From contig NZ_CP090063.1 of NCBI RefSeq assembly GCF_021391495.1, positions 5,704,001 through 5,768,000 on the forward strand: DNA of 64,000 bases, given 5' to 3'. This stretch comes from Amycolatopsis acidiphila. GTDB lineage: Bacteria; Actinomycetota; Actinomycetes; Mycobacteriales; Pseudonocardiaceae. Every line of letters begins with the position of its first letter. Within the stretch, counting starts at the first letter, position 1. Below the pieces are notes generated by a model. That model worked only from the letters and a program-made list of their open reading frames with translations. It was not told where the DNA came from and ran no database searches. A program made the translations under genes and the position numbers. Below, in pieces: positions 33,950 to 41,650 of this stretch.

Positions 33950-34468
33950 GCAGACCGGACCGCGAACCTCCTCGGGGCCGCGGCGCTCGCCGTCACCGAC
34001 CTGGTGCTCGCCAGGGCACAGCAGCGGGCCGGGGTGAGCGCGAGCGGCGCGGCGGCACTGGTGGTCGTGTCCGCCGCACCCGGGCTGAGCGTCACCGAAC
34101 TGGGCAGGCGCGTCGGGCTGTCCCAGTCCGCGGCGGCCCGCATGGTCGACTCGCTCGAGACGTCCGGGCTGCTGCGCCGGCAGCCCGGACAGGGCCGGGA
34201 GGTGGCCGTGCACCTGACAACCGGCGGCCGCGCGACGGCCCGGAAGCTCCTCGACACCCGCGGCTCGGGCCTGGCCGGGGTGCTCGAGAACTTGGACGCG
34301 GACGAGCAACAGGCTCTCGCCGGGCTGCTGGACAAAATGCTGAGAGGGCTCTACGACCGCGTCGGGAACGCGGAGCTGTTGTGCCGCCTGTGTGATCGCG
34401 ATAGTTGCACGACCGGCGCGGTGTGCCCGGTCGGCCAGGCGGAGCGGGACCGGACGGCCGGGTCCTGA
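33944..34468 (+). CDS. MarR-family regulator with a C-terminal four-cysteine motif
   Basis: A 174-residue protein. The winged helix is at about residues 45-90 (LSVTELGRRVGLSQSAAARM, then VDSLETSGLLRRQ), flanked by dimer helices. The tail LLCRLCDRDSCTTGAVCPVG has Cys147, 150, 155 and 161 in a C-x2-C-x4-C-x5-C spacing that could bind a metal or form redox-sensitive disulfides. The divergent quinone reductase is its likely target, through the palindrome covering its own start. A drug/metabolite transporter gene follows after two bases. Confidence 0.85.
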   Translation: MHADRTANLLGAAALAVTDLVLARAQQRAGVSASGAAALVVVSAAPGLSVTELGRRVGLSQSAAARMVDSLETSGLLRRQPGQGREVAVHLTTGGRATARKLLDTRGSGLAGVLENLDADEQQALAGLLDKMLRGLYDRVGNAELLCRLCDRDSCTTGAVCPVGQAERDRTAGS

Positions 34469-34470
34469 CC

Positions 34471-35115
34471 ATGGGCACCCTGCTCGCCCTCGCCTCCGCG
34501 GTCAGCTACGGCATTTCCGACTTCGCAGGCGGACTGCTGTCGCGGCGCGTGTCCTTCGCGGCGATCGCGCTCGCCGGGCAGCTGGGCGGGCTCGTGCTCG
34601 CGGTGGCGATCGCCGGGTTCGTACCCGCGAACGTCGCCGTGGCCGATCTGGGGTGGGGTGCGCTGTCCGGGGTCGGCACCGGGGTGGGCATGCTCTTTCT
34701 CTGCCGTGGCTTGGGAAACGGCTCGATGAGCGTCGTGGTGCCGACGAGCGCCGTCGACGGGGTCGCGCTGCCCGTGCTGATCGGCGTCGCGTTCCTGGGC
34801 GAACGGCCGTCGGTCGCGGCCTGGTTCGGCGTCGTGCTCGCGCTTCCCGCGTTGTGGCTCGTCAGCCGGAGCGAAGGCGGGACGGACGGCGTCGGCGACG
34901 GCCTGATCGCGAGCGCCGGGATCGCGCTGCAGTACGTGGCGCTCGCGCAGGCCGGGCCGGGCAGCGGGATCTGGCCGGTGGTCACCGGGCGCGTCGCCGC
35001 GATTGTCACGATCCTGCCACTGGTGCTGTCCCACCGCCCGCGGCTGCCCATTCGAATTGCCCTCCCCGCGGCCGCGACGGGTGCGGCGGCCGTACTACTG
35101 CTCCCCGTGCGGTAA
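34471..35115 (+). CDS. EamA/DMT-family transporter, truncated
   Basis: 214 residues with about seven hydrophobic helices: MGTLLALASAVSYGISDFAG, later GLGNGSMSVVVPTSAVDGVA and FLGERPSVAAWFGVVLALPA. DMT exporters have ten helices and about 280-300 residues, and this one stops at AAATGAAAVLLLPVR, so the last three helices are missing. No remnant of them is recognisable downstream. The upstream MarR stop is two bases before ATG 34471, so the gene is co-transcribed, but the product is probably non-functional. The change is a true C-terminal loss rather than a single frameshift, as far as I can read. Confidence 0.7.
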   Translation: MGTLLALASAVSYGISDFAGGLLSRRVSFAAIALAGQLGGLVLAVAIAGFVPANVAVADLGWGALSGVGTGVGMLFLCRGLGNGSMSVVVPTSAVDGVALPVLIGVAFLGERPSVAAWFGVVLALPALWLVSRSEGGTDGVGDGLIASAGIALQYVALAQAGPGSGIWPVVTGRVAAIVTILPLVLSHRPRLPIRIALPAAATGAAAVLLLPVR

Positions 35116-35319
35116 CCAGAGATCCCATTCTCGCTCGCCACTCCGTCAACAATTCTCCGTTTCGAGAAATCGTCCGCAGACGGGAAGGAACAGGCCGCGG
35201 GGTCGCCCAAGGGGTGCAGGAAAGCGCTTCCACGCCTGGGCAGCAGGACGCCCTGCCGCGGCAGGAACCGCGCCACGCCATGCCGTTCCGTCGTATCAGA
35301 AGCCGGAGCTGCCGGTCGC

Positions 35320-35525
35320 GCCGCCGTACGGCGGGCTACGCCTGGAAATCGAGGGTACCCAGCGAAATCTGGGCACCGACGTGGACGCCCTCGCCGATGA
35401 CGGGCTTCGTGCAGGAGGCCGCCGGACCGGTGACCGAGCAGCTCGGCTCGGCCGGCGGGCGAGGCCGCTTCCACGGCCACCGACGAGACGAAGTCGAGCG
35501 CCCAGGACCTGCGCGGCACCGCACA
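35320..35525 (+). pseudogene. Fragments of a DUF3618-like small protein
   Basis: Three consecutive pieces lie in three frames: LRLEIEGTQRNLGTDVDALAD (about 35337-35399), VQEAAGPVTEQLGSAGG (about 35408-35458) and EAASTATDETKSSAQDLRG, then TAQDTKGTV (about 35461-35547). Joined, they resemble the Glu/Thr/Asp start and Ala/Ser/Lys-rich tail of DUF3618-type proteins. At least two indels separate them and no start codon is evident. The region from 35116 to 35319 has no gene I can support. Confidence 0.4.
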
Positions 35526-35546
35526 GGACACCAAGGGCACCGTGGC

Positions 35547-36299
35547 TCACCCCGTCACCCGGTTCGTCAGCGCATGCGCCTCCTTCAGCAGGAGCGCGCC
35601 CAGCTCCGGCCGCCGGTCGGCGCGGAAGCGCGACTCGACGCCCGTGAGCGTCAGCGCCCAGTCCGGCTCGCCGGAGCGGCCGAAGACCGCCGCTGCCATC
35701 CCCCAGCTGCCTTCCACCACAAGCCCCGGGTTCACCGCGTAGCCGAGCTCGCGGGTCCGGGCGATCCGCTCACGCACCGCGCCGGCCGAATGGGCCGCGC
35801 CCCACCGCGCGGTGAGGTCCACGCGGCCGAGGTACTCGTCCACCTCCCGGTCGGGGAGCATCGCCAGCACGACCAGACCCGCCGAGACGACGCCCAGCGG
35901 GAACCGGGCGCCCTCGTACAGCACGAACGAGCGGATCGGGAAGTCGCCGTCCTCCCGCAGCAGGCACACGGTCTCCGCACCCCGGCGCGCGGAGAAGAAA
36001 GCGCTTTCACCGGTGGCGGCCGCGAGCCGGTGGACGGCGGTCCTGGCTTGCTGGGTCACGTCGTACCGCCGTGCCGCGACCTCGCCCAGCAGGTACAGCT
36101 CCGGCCCGAGGTACCAGCGGCCGCTGCGGCGGTCGCGATCGACGTAACCCTCCTCCGCGAGCCCGACGAGCAGCCGGTGCACGGTCGGCCGGGCGAGCTC
36201 GGTGGCACGCGCGAGGTCCGAGGTCGACGCGCCGTCCTCGTTGACCGTGGACAGCGCCCGCAGCACGGCGCTGACGCGCCCGATCAGGTACCCGGTCAT
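35547..36299 (-). CDS. IclR-family regulator of the adjacent CoA transferase
   Basis: A 250-residue protein. The N-terminal winged helix has VLRALSTVNEDGASTSDLAR and ATELARPTVHRLLVGLAEEG. The effector domain runs from about residue 75 (AARRYDVTQQARTAVHRLAA ... ESAFFSARRGAETVCLLRED ... VVSAGLVVLAMLPD). IclR proteins typically control aromatic or short-chain acid catabolism, and here the divergent neighbours are both subunits of a 3-oxoacid CoA transferase. There is no ribosome site, but TAGGAT ends six bases before ATG 36299, implying a leaderless mRNA. The palindrome at 36312-36328 exactly fills the space upstream of that hexamer. Confidence 0.88.
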   Translation of the reverse strand: MTGYLIGRVSAVLRALSTVNEDGASTSDLARATELARPTVHRLLVGLAEEGYVDRDRRSGRWYLGPELYLLGEVAARRYDVTQQARTAVHRLAAATGESAFFSARRGAETVCLLREDGDFPIRSFVLYEGARFPLGVVSAGLVVLAMLPDREVDEYLGRVDLTARWGAAHSAGAVRERIARTRELGYAVNPGLVVEGSWGMAAAVFGRSGEPDWALTLTGVESRFRADRRPELGALLLKEAHALTNRVTG

Positions 36300-36311
36300 G
36301 CGCCGATCCTA

Positions 36312-36328
36312 CGTTCACTGGATGAACG
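36312..36328. promoter_or_regulatory. IclR operator CGTTCA-N5-TGAACG
   Basis: CGTTCA (36312-36317) and TGAACG (36323-36328) flank CTGGA. It begins one base beyond the TAGGAT hexamer of iclR (36306-36311, minus strand) and spans 17 bases, the normal promoter spacer, so binding would block the iclR promoter. The sequence TCCAGTGAACG at about 36399-36409 repeats one half-site plus spacer in inverse orientation, nearer the CoA transferase genes. Confidence 0.65.
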
Positions 36329-36434
36329 CATCGCTGCGGATCGTTCACCTGCCGAAAGATGCTTTGACGCTGGCCAGCCGATGCGTTCCACTTCCGAGGT
36401 GTCCAGTGAACGAACGCCAGGGAGAGGGGACGCA

Positions 36435-37151
36435 GTGCGCAAGCTGTACGCCGGTGCCACCGATGCGCTGTCCGGGGTACTCGCGGACGGGATCACGATC
36501 GCCGTCGGCGGGTTCGGGTTGAGCGGCAACCCGAACGACCTGATCGAGGCCGTGCGCGACTCGGGGGTGCGCGAGCTGACGATCGTGGCGAACAACATGG
36601 GGGTCGACGGCAAGGGACTCGGCCTGCTGCTGGAGAACCGCCAGGTCCGCAAGGTCATCGCCTCCTACGTGGGCGAGAACAGGCTGTTCGCGCAGCAGTA
36701 CCTCGACGGCGAGCTGGAGGTGGAGTTCGCGCCGCAGGGCACGCTCGCGGAGCGGATGCGCGCCGGCGGTGCCGGGATCCCGGCCTTCTACACCGCGACC
36801 GGCGTCGGCACCCCCGTCGCCGACGGCAAACCCCACGCCGAGTTCGACGGCCGGACCTACCTGCGGGAGCGCGGGATCGTCGCCGACCTCGCCCTGGTGC
36901 ACGCGCACACCGCCGACCGCGCGGGCAACCTCGGCTACCGCCGCACCGCGCGCAACTTCAACCCGCTCGTCGCGACCTGCGGCCGGGTGAGCGTGGTGGA
37001 GACCGAGGTGCTGCTCGACGGGTACGTCGACCCCGACCTGGTCGGCACGCCGGGCGTGTTCGTCGACCGGCTCGTCGTGGCGCGCGAGCGGGTCAAGGAG
37101 ATCGAGAAGCGCACGGTGCGGCCGCGGGCGCTCGCCGGATCGGAGGCGTGA
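36435..37151 (+). CDS. scoA: 3-oxoacid CoA-transferase subunit A
   Basis: A 238-residue subunit opening [20 protein letters not shown], with [21 protein letters not shown], the CoA-binding region [19 protein letters not shown] and [16 protein letters not shown]. The A/B pair moves CoA from succinyl-CoA to a 3-oxoacid such as acetoacetate (SCOT) or 3-oxoadipate (PcaIJ); sequence alone does not decide. GTG 36435 follows GGGAGAGGGG. It precedes subunit B by one base and is divergent from an IclR regulator. Because a 3-hydroxybutyrate pathway is present at 56-63 kb, acetoacetate is an attractive substrate, which is inference. Confidence 0.88.
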   Translation: MRKLYAGATDALSGVLADGITIAVGGFGLSGNPNDLIEAVRDSGVRELTIVANNMGVDGKGLGLLLENRQVRKVIASYVGENRLFAQQYLDGELEVEFAPQGTLAERMRAGGAGIPAFYTATGVGTPVADGKPHAEFDGRTYLRERGIVADLALVHAHTADRAGNLGYRRTARNFNPLVATCGRVSVVETEVLLDGYVDPDLVGTPGVFVDRLVVARERVKEIEKRTVRPRALAGSEA

Positions 37152-37152
37152 G

Positions 37153-37794
37153 ATGGGCTGGACGCGGGACGAGATGGCGGCGCGCGCGGCAGGCGAACTG
37201 TCCGACGGCGACTACGTCAACCTCGGCATCGGCATCCCGACGCTGGTGGCGAACCACATCCCCGAAGGCGTCGGGGTGACGTTGCAGAGCGAGAACGGGA
37301 TCCTCGGGATGGGCCCGTTCCCGTTCGAGGGCGCGGAGGACGCCGACCTCATCAACGCGGGCAAGCAGACCGTGACGGTGGTCCCCGGCGCGAGCTTCTT
37401 CGACTCGGCCACCTCGTTCGCGATGATCCGCGGCGGGCACATAGATCTCGCGGTCCTGGGCGCGCTGCAGGTCGCGGCGAACGGCGATCTGGCGAACTGG
37501 ACCGTCCCCGGTGCGCTCGTCAAGGGCATGGGCGGTGCGATGGACCTGGTCGCGGGCACCAAGCGGATCGTGGTGCTCACCGACCACGTCGCGAAGGACG
37601 GGCGGCCGAAGATCGTCGAGAAGTGCACGCTGCCGCTGACGGGCGCACGCGTGGTGGACCGGGTCATCACCGACCTCGCCGTCCTCGACGTGACCCCGGA
37701 CGGCCTGGTGCTGGTCGAAACCGCGCCCGGGGTGGCCGTCGAGGAGGTCCGGGCGAAGACGGGGGCGGCGGTCCGCGTGCCGGTGGCGCATTGA
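37153..37794 (+). CDS. scoB: 3-oxoacid CoA-transferase subunit B
   Basis: A 213-residue subunit. The catalytic Glu lies in [14 protein letters not shown], and [37 protein letters not shown] and [18 protein letters not shown] are all in place. This subunit carries the Glu that forms the covalent CoA thioester in transfer between succinyl-CoA and a 3-oxoacid. Its ATG follows the stop of subunit A after one base, so the heterodimer is made from one mRNA. The length is usual for the bacterial SCOT/PcaJ class. Confidence 0.9.
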   Translation: MGWTRDEMAARAAGELSDGDYVNLGIGIPTLVANHIPEGVGVTLQSENGILGMGPFPFEGAEDADLINAGKQTVTVVPGASFFDSATSFAMIRGGHIDLAVLGALQVAANGDLANWTVPGALVKGMGGAMDLVAGTKRIVVLTDHVAKDGRPKIVEKCTLPLTGARVVDRVITDLAVLDVTPDGLVLVETAPGVAVEEVRAKTGAAVRVPVAH

Positions 37795-37816
37795 TCGCGG
37801 AGGATGGGAAGGAGAA

Positions 37817-37831
37817 CCGAATCCAATTCGG
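37817..37831. promoter_or_regulatory. Inverted repeat CCGAAT-N3-ATTCGG
   Basis: 6-bp arms CCGAAT/ATTCGG around CCA, 20 bases upstream of the PPOX gene start and just before its AAGGAG. The position suits an operator or a 5' hairpin controlling that gene separately from the CoA transferase. Function is inferred. Confidence 0.4.
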
Positions 37832-37851
37832 ATGAAGGAGACATCTTCCCC

Positions 37852-38244
37852 GTGGATCTTCCCGACGACCTGCTCGCCCTGCTGCGGGCACCGAGCCTGT
37901 GCTTCATCGCGACCTCGATGCCGGACGGCTCGCCGCAGCTGACCCAGACCTGGGTGGACACCGACGGCAAGCACGTCCTGGTCAACACCGTCCGGGGCTT
38001 CCGCAAGGTCAAGAACCTCGAGCGCGACCCGCGGGTGGCGCTGAACGTCGCCGACCGCGGGAACCCGTTCCGCTACTACGGGATCCGCGGCCGCGTCGTG
38101 GACGTCACCGAGCACGGCGCGGCCGAGCACATCGACCAGCTCTCGCAGCGCTACCTCGGCCGGCCGTACCCGTGGTTCGGTGGGCGGGACCAGATCCGGC
38201 TGCTGATGACGATCGAAGCGGACTCGGTCTCCGGCATGGGATAG
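37852..38244 (+). CDS. PPOX-class flavin/F420-dependent oxidoreductase-like protein
   Basis: A split beta-barrel protein of 130 residues from GTG 37852. LRAPSLCFIATSMPDGSPQL, TQTWVDTDGKHVLVNTVRG, RKVKNLERDPRVALNVADR, and RGRVVDVTEHGA are the family elements of small pyridoxamine-phosphate-oxidase-like enzymes, many of which use F420 in actinobacteria. AAGGAG lies 11 bases upstream of this GTG. An ATG at 37804 would place GGAGG right against it and add 16 atypical residues, so I reject it. Cofactor and substrate are unknown. Confidence 0.8.
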   Translation: MDLPDDLLALLRAPSLCFIATSMPDGSPQLTQTWVDTDGKHVLVNTVRGFRKVKNLERDPRVALNVADRGNPFRYYGIRGRVVDVTEHGAAEHIDQLSQRYLGRPYPWFGGRDQIRLLMTIEADSVSGMG

Positions 38245-38577
38245 CCCCCACCTGCGGAAAGGTCACGTTCAGTAACACAAAGTGAGACTGGGTGATCTTT
38301 GAAACTTTTCGATCACCCTAATGTGTAGGTAGCCCGCAATGGCTCTACTAGTAGTGTCATCGCTGCCCGGGACGGGTGACCTTCCAATCTTCCTGCCCGG
38401 GCCCGGGCCCTGCCGTCTCCCCTGCCGGCGGGGCCCGGTCTCATGGTCGGGGCGATATCCATCGAGAACCGGCCCTCACCTGCCAGGCCCGCCGGACGGC
38501 TTGCGACCCCTCGGGGCGCTGGTGGATGCTTGAAGCTGATCGAGTCTCCAGCGAAGAGAGGTGAGCGGGCGCTCAGC
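38245..38577. promoter_or_regulatory. 333-base leader upstream of the phosphatase/B12/STAS operon
   Basis: No gene is visible here. A near-hairpin GGGTGATC (38290-38297) and GATCACCC (38311-38318) spans the AT-rich centre TTTGAAACTTTTC. CTACTAGTAG, a 10-bp palindrome, is at about 38345. A very GC-rich palindromic run (GCCCGGGCCCGGGC) is near 38395. The AT-rich repeat is the best candidate for the operon promoter or operator; the GC-rich part may fold in a long 5' leader. I could not assign a sigma factor. Confidence 0.45.
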
Positions 38578-40209
38578 GTGCCCCCTGGTTTGACTGATTC
38601 CGAGCGCCTTGCTCGTCCATCCCCGGTGCCGACCGACCCGGGGTGGGACGGAGTGCCCTGTCCGGCCGTCCAGGTGGAACCCGGCGGTGTGGTGCGCGCG
38701 GTCAACCAGTCCGCGCAGCGGCTCTTCCCCGCCGTCCGTACCGGTGCGGAACTGGGTGAGTGCGCGCCGTCCTGGCTGGCCGAAGCGAACCGCGACCCCG
38801 GCGCGCACGCCGGCGGCTGGGTGGACGAGCGCAGCTTCGAGGCGCACGCCGTCCGCCACGACGACGACTCGACCACCTGGTGGCTGGTCGAGGACACCGG
38901 TACGCAGCGGGCCCGCGAGGCGCTGCGGCTCGAACGCGCCCGCGCCGAGTTCCTCACCGAGGCGTGCACGGCACTGCTCGGGTCGCTCAACCTCGAGCGG
39001 TGCATGGAGGTCGCCGCGGAGCGGGCCGCCGCCCACCTCGCCGACGCCGCGCTGGTGATCGCGCCCGGTACCCGGCGCCGGTACCCCGTCGTGCGCTGCT
39101 CGCGCGGGGAGCGCCCGGTGCACGCCCAGCTGGAGATCGACCCCGACGAGATACCCGGTCTCGGCGAGGCACTGCAGGGCTTCCCGCCCGTGCCGTCCCG
39201 CTGGATCGACCCGGCCACCGCCCCGGACTGGCTCTTGCCCGAGGGGTTCGGCGAGGTCGGCGGCATCGTGGTGACGCCGCTTCCGGGGCACGGCATGCCG
39301 GCGGGCGCGCTGATCCTGCTCCGCCGCGTCCGGCAGCCCGCGTTCAGCGACGACGAGGAGATCTTCGCCCGCCTGTTCGCCTCCCGCTCGGGCGCGGCGA
39401 TGTCGGCGGCACGCGTGTTCGCCCAGCAGGCCTCGATCACCGAGACGCTCATGCGCGACCTGCTGCCCCCGGTCCTGCACCAGGTGGCGGGCGTGGAGTT
39501 CGCGGGCGCCTACCGGCCCTCGCAGGACAGCGAGCACGTCGGCGGCGACTTCTACGACGTGCACCCCGGCGTGGACGGCGAGTCGCTCGCGGTGCTCGGC
39601 GACGTGTGCGGCAAGGGACTCGAAGCCGCCGTGCTGACCGGCAAGATCCGCAACACGCTGCAGGCACTGCTGCCGATGGCCGACGACCACAAGCGGATGC
39701 TCGAACTGCTCAACGGCTCGCTGGTCAACTCGCACGACACCCGGTTCGTCACGCTCGTGCTGGCGTCGGCGGCGCGGCACGGCGGCGGGGTCCGGCTGCG
39801 GCTGACCTCCGCCGGTCACCTGCCACCGCTGATCGTGCGGGCCAACGGGCACGTCGAGGAGGCCGAGACGGCCGGGACCCTGGTCGGCGTGCTGCCGCAG
39901 ATCCAGGCGAGCACCGCGGAGGTCACCCTCGCCCCCGGCGAGACGTGCCTGCTCTACACCGACGGCATCACCGAAGCCCGCGGCGGCCCGCTCGGGGACG
40001 GGATGTACGGCGAGGAGCGGCTGCGCCGCGCGCTGGCCGAGTGCTGCGGCATGCCGGCCGAGGCGGTCGTCGAGCGCGTGCAGATGCTCGCCTCGCAATG
40101 GGTCGGCCGCAACTCCCACGACGACATGGCCGTGCTCGCGATCACCGCGCCGCGCGGGCAGCACCTGACCGCGGTGGGCGGTCACGGACGAGGCAGGTAC
40201 ACCGCATGA
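38578..40209 (+). CDS. PP2C-type Ser/Thr phosphatase with sensory N-terminus (RsbU/SpoIIE family)
   Basis: A protein of about 543 residues. An N-terminal PAS-like segment (VPCPAVQVEPGGVVRAVNQS) is followed by a helical linker (ARAEFLTEACTALLGSLNLE), a GAF-like domain (about 130-290) and the PP2C phosphatase (about 305-535), with metal Asp residues in VGGDFYDV, LAVLGDVCGKGLEAA, LLYTDGITEARGG and NSHDDMAVLAI. Such RsbU-type enzymes dephosphorylate STAS anti-anti-sigma proteins. The start is uncertain: GTG 38578 is chosen, and TTG 38530 with GGTGG upstream is possible. It overlaps the B12-binding gene (ATGA), which overlaps a STAS gene. Confidence 0.85.
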   Translation: MPPGLTDSERLARPSPVPTDPGWDGVPCPAVQVEPGGVVRAVNQSAQRLFPAVRTGAELGECAPSWLAEANRDPGAHAGGWVDERSFEAHAVRHDDDSTTWWLVEDTGTQRAREALRLERARAEFLTEACTALLGSLNLERCMEVAAERAAAHLADAALVIAPGTRRRYPVVRCSRGERPVHAQLEIDPDEIPGLGEALQGFPPVPSRWIDPATAPDWLLPEGFGEVGGIVVTPLPGHGMPAGALILLRRVRQPAFSDDEEIFARLFASRSGAAMSAARVFAQQASITETLMRDLLPPVLHQVAGVEFAGAYRPSQDSEHVGGDFYDVHPGVDGESLAVLGDVCGKGLEAAVLTGKIRNTLQALLPMADDHKRMLELLNGSLVNSHDTRFVTLVLASAARHGGGVRLRLTSAGHLPPLIVRANGHVEEAETAGTLVGVLPQIQASTAEVTLAPGETCLLYTDGITEARGGPLGDGMYGEERLRRALAECCGMPAEAVVERVQMLASQWVGRNSHDDMAVLAITAPRGQHLTAVGGHGRGRYTA

Positions 40210-41291
40210 GCCCGGCTGCCCGCCTGAGTCCGGCCGGGGTCCGGGTGCACGCCGAACGACTGTGGGACGCGGTCACCACCGGCAACGAGTACACCGCGAG
40301 CGGGATCGTGCTGACCGCACTCGACGAAGGCCTCCCGGCCGAGAGCGTCCTGCTGGACGTGATCGGCGTGGTGCAACGGAAAATCGGCGAGGAGTGGGCG
40401 GCGAACCGGCTGAGCGTGGCGCAGGAACACGTCGCGACGGCGATCAACGACCGCGCCGTCGCGACGCTCGTGCACACCGTGCGGCCGCCCGAGCCGCGCC
40501 GGGGCCGGGTCACCGTGGCCTGCGTGGCCGGGGAATGGCACGCGCTGCCCGCACGGCTGCTCGCGGAAGTGTTGCGGCTGCGGGGTTTCCGCGTGGACTA
40601 CCTGGGCGCGCAGGTGCCGTCGCCGCACCTGATCACGCATCTGCACCGCACCGGGCCGGACGCGGTCGCGCTGTCCAGCTCGATCCCGACCCGGCTGCCC
40701 ACCGCGCACGCGACGATCACGGCCTGCCAGGCGGCGGGTGTCCCGGTGATCGCGGGCGGCGCCGCGTTCGGGCCCGGCGGCCGGTACGCGAAACTGCTGG
40801 GCGCCGACGCGTGGGGCCCGGACGCGCGCGCGGCGGCGGACCGGCTCGAGGATTCGCTGCCCCGCCCGCAGGCGGGTCACCAGCCGATCGACGACCTGCC
40901 GCACCTGGCCGACCAGGAGTACACGATGATCGTGCGGACGGCGCCGCAGCTGGTCGAGGCGGTGTACGCCGGGCTGGAGGAGCGTGTCCCGGCGATGCGG
41001 GACTACACCGAGCAGCAGCGGCAGTACACCGCGGAGGATCTCGCGCACATCGTCGAGTTCCTCGCGACGTCGCTCTACATCGGCGACGACGAGCTGTTCA
41101 CCGATTTCCTCGGCTGGACGGCGCAGATCCTCACCGCGCGCGGCGTACCCGCCCGCTCGCTGCGACCCGCGCTCGAACTGCTCGGCGGCGAGCTGCGCGA
41201 CTTCCCGCGGGCCGCGCGCCTGCTGGAACTCGCCGGCGACCACCTCGGCGGCGTCCTCGGCCCTGTCCCCGACACCGGAAAAACCGCATGA
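40206..41291 (+). CDS. Cobalamin-binding CarH/LitR-like sensor without a DNA-binding domain
   Basis: A 361-residue protein in three parts. Residues 10-95 are the four-helix cobalamin cap, with W64 and E74-H75 in EEWAANRLSVAQEHVATA. This is the Wx9EH motif that marks B12 photoreceptors. Residues 100-215 are the Rossmann B12 domain: GEWHALPARLL supplies His112 as lower ligand in the ExH form of CarH, then RGFRVDYLGAQVP. Residues 230-350 are an all-helical domain (YTAEDLAHIVEFLATSLYIG, then FLGWTAQILTARGVP) resembling RsbR-type N-terminal modules. The MerR domain of CarH is absent. It overlaps genes for a PP2C phosphatase and a STAS protein, so output is probably through partner switching. Light sensing is inferred. 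Confidence 0.85.
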   Translation: MSPAARLSPAGVRVHAERLWDAVTTGNEYTASGIVLTALDEGLPAESVLLDVIGVVQRKIGEEWAANRLSVAQEHVATAINDRAVATLVHTVRPPEPRRGRVTVACVAGEWHALPARLLAEVLRLRGFRVDYLGAQVPSPHLITHLHRTGPDAVALSSSIPTRLPTAHATITACQAAGVPVIAGGAAFGPGGRYAKLLGADAWGPDARAAADRLEDSLPRPQAGHQPIDDLPHLADQEYTMIVRTAPQLVEAVYAGLEERVPAMRDYTEQQRQYTAEDLAHIVEFLATSLYIGDDELFTDFLGWTAQILTARGVPARSLRPALELLGGELRDFPRAARLLELAGDHLGGVLGPVPDTGKTA

Positions 41292-41650
41292 GCACACCTC
41301 GTCCGCTGAACTGCACCTGGGCGATGACGGACCCGGCCACGGGCCGCATCACGATCGACGGCGACCTCGACTACGACAACGCGGACCAGCTGTTGTACGA
41401 GGTGACGGAGCGGCTGAGCGCCGGTCCGGGGCTGAAGAAGCTGCACCTGGACTGCGCTGCCCTCACCTTCTGCGACTCCTACGGGCTCTCCACGCTGCTG
41501 TCGGTGCACCGCCGCCTCGGCGAGGCCGGTGCGGTGCTGCACCTGGAGAACCTGCCGGCCGGCCTGACACGGCTGCTGCGGCTGACGAACACCCTGGCGT
41601 ACTTCACCGGCCCGGCGGCAGTGGCCCAGGAGCGCTCGGACCCCTCCTAA
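41288..41650 (+). CDS. STAS-domain anti-anti-sigma factor
   Basis: A 120-residue STAS protein: GRITIDGDLDYDNADQLLYE, then LKKLHLDCAALTFCDSYGLS. Ser64 in FCDSYGLS sits where RsbV and SpoIIAA are phosphorylated by an anti-sigma kinase. The unphosphorylated form normally traps the anti-sigma factor and frees the sigma factor. Its ATG overlaps the stop of the cobalamin protein by four bases and completes the three-gene operon with the PP2C phosphatase. No RsbW-like kinase gene is in the window. The 3' end meets the convergent MarR remnant. Confidence 0.88.
   Translation: MSTPRPLNCTWAMTDPATGRITIDGDLDYDNADQLLYEVTERLSAGPGLKKLHLDCAALTFCDSYGLSTLLSVHRRLGEAGAVLHLENLPAGLTRLLRLTNTLAYFTGPAAVAQERSDPS

Noticed and set aside
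38389-38412. GC-rich palindrome near 38395 as a terminator of the PPOX gene
   Set aside because: It is about 150 bases from the stop codon, and the sequence between holds promoter-like AT-rich elements; left within the leader description.
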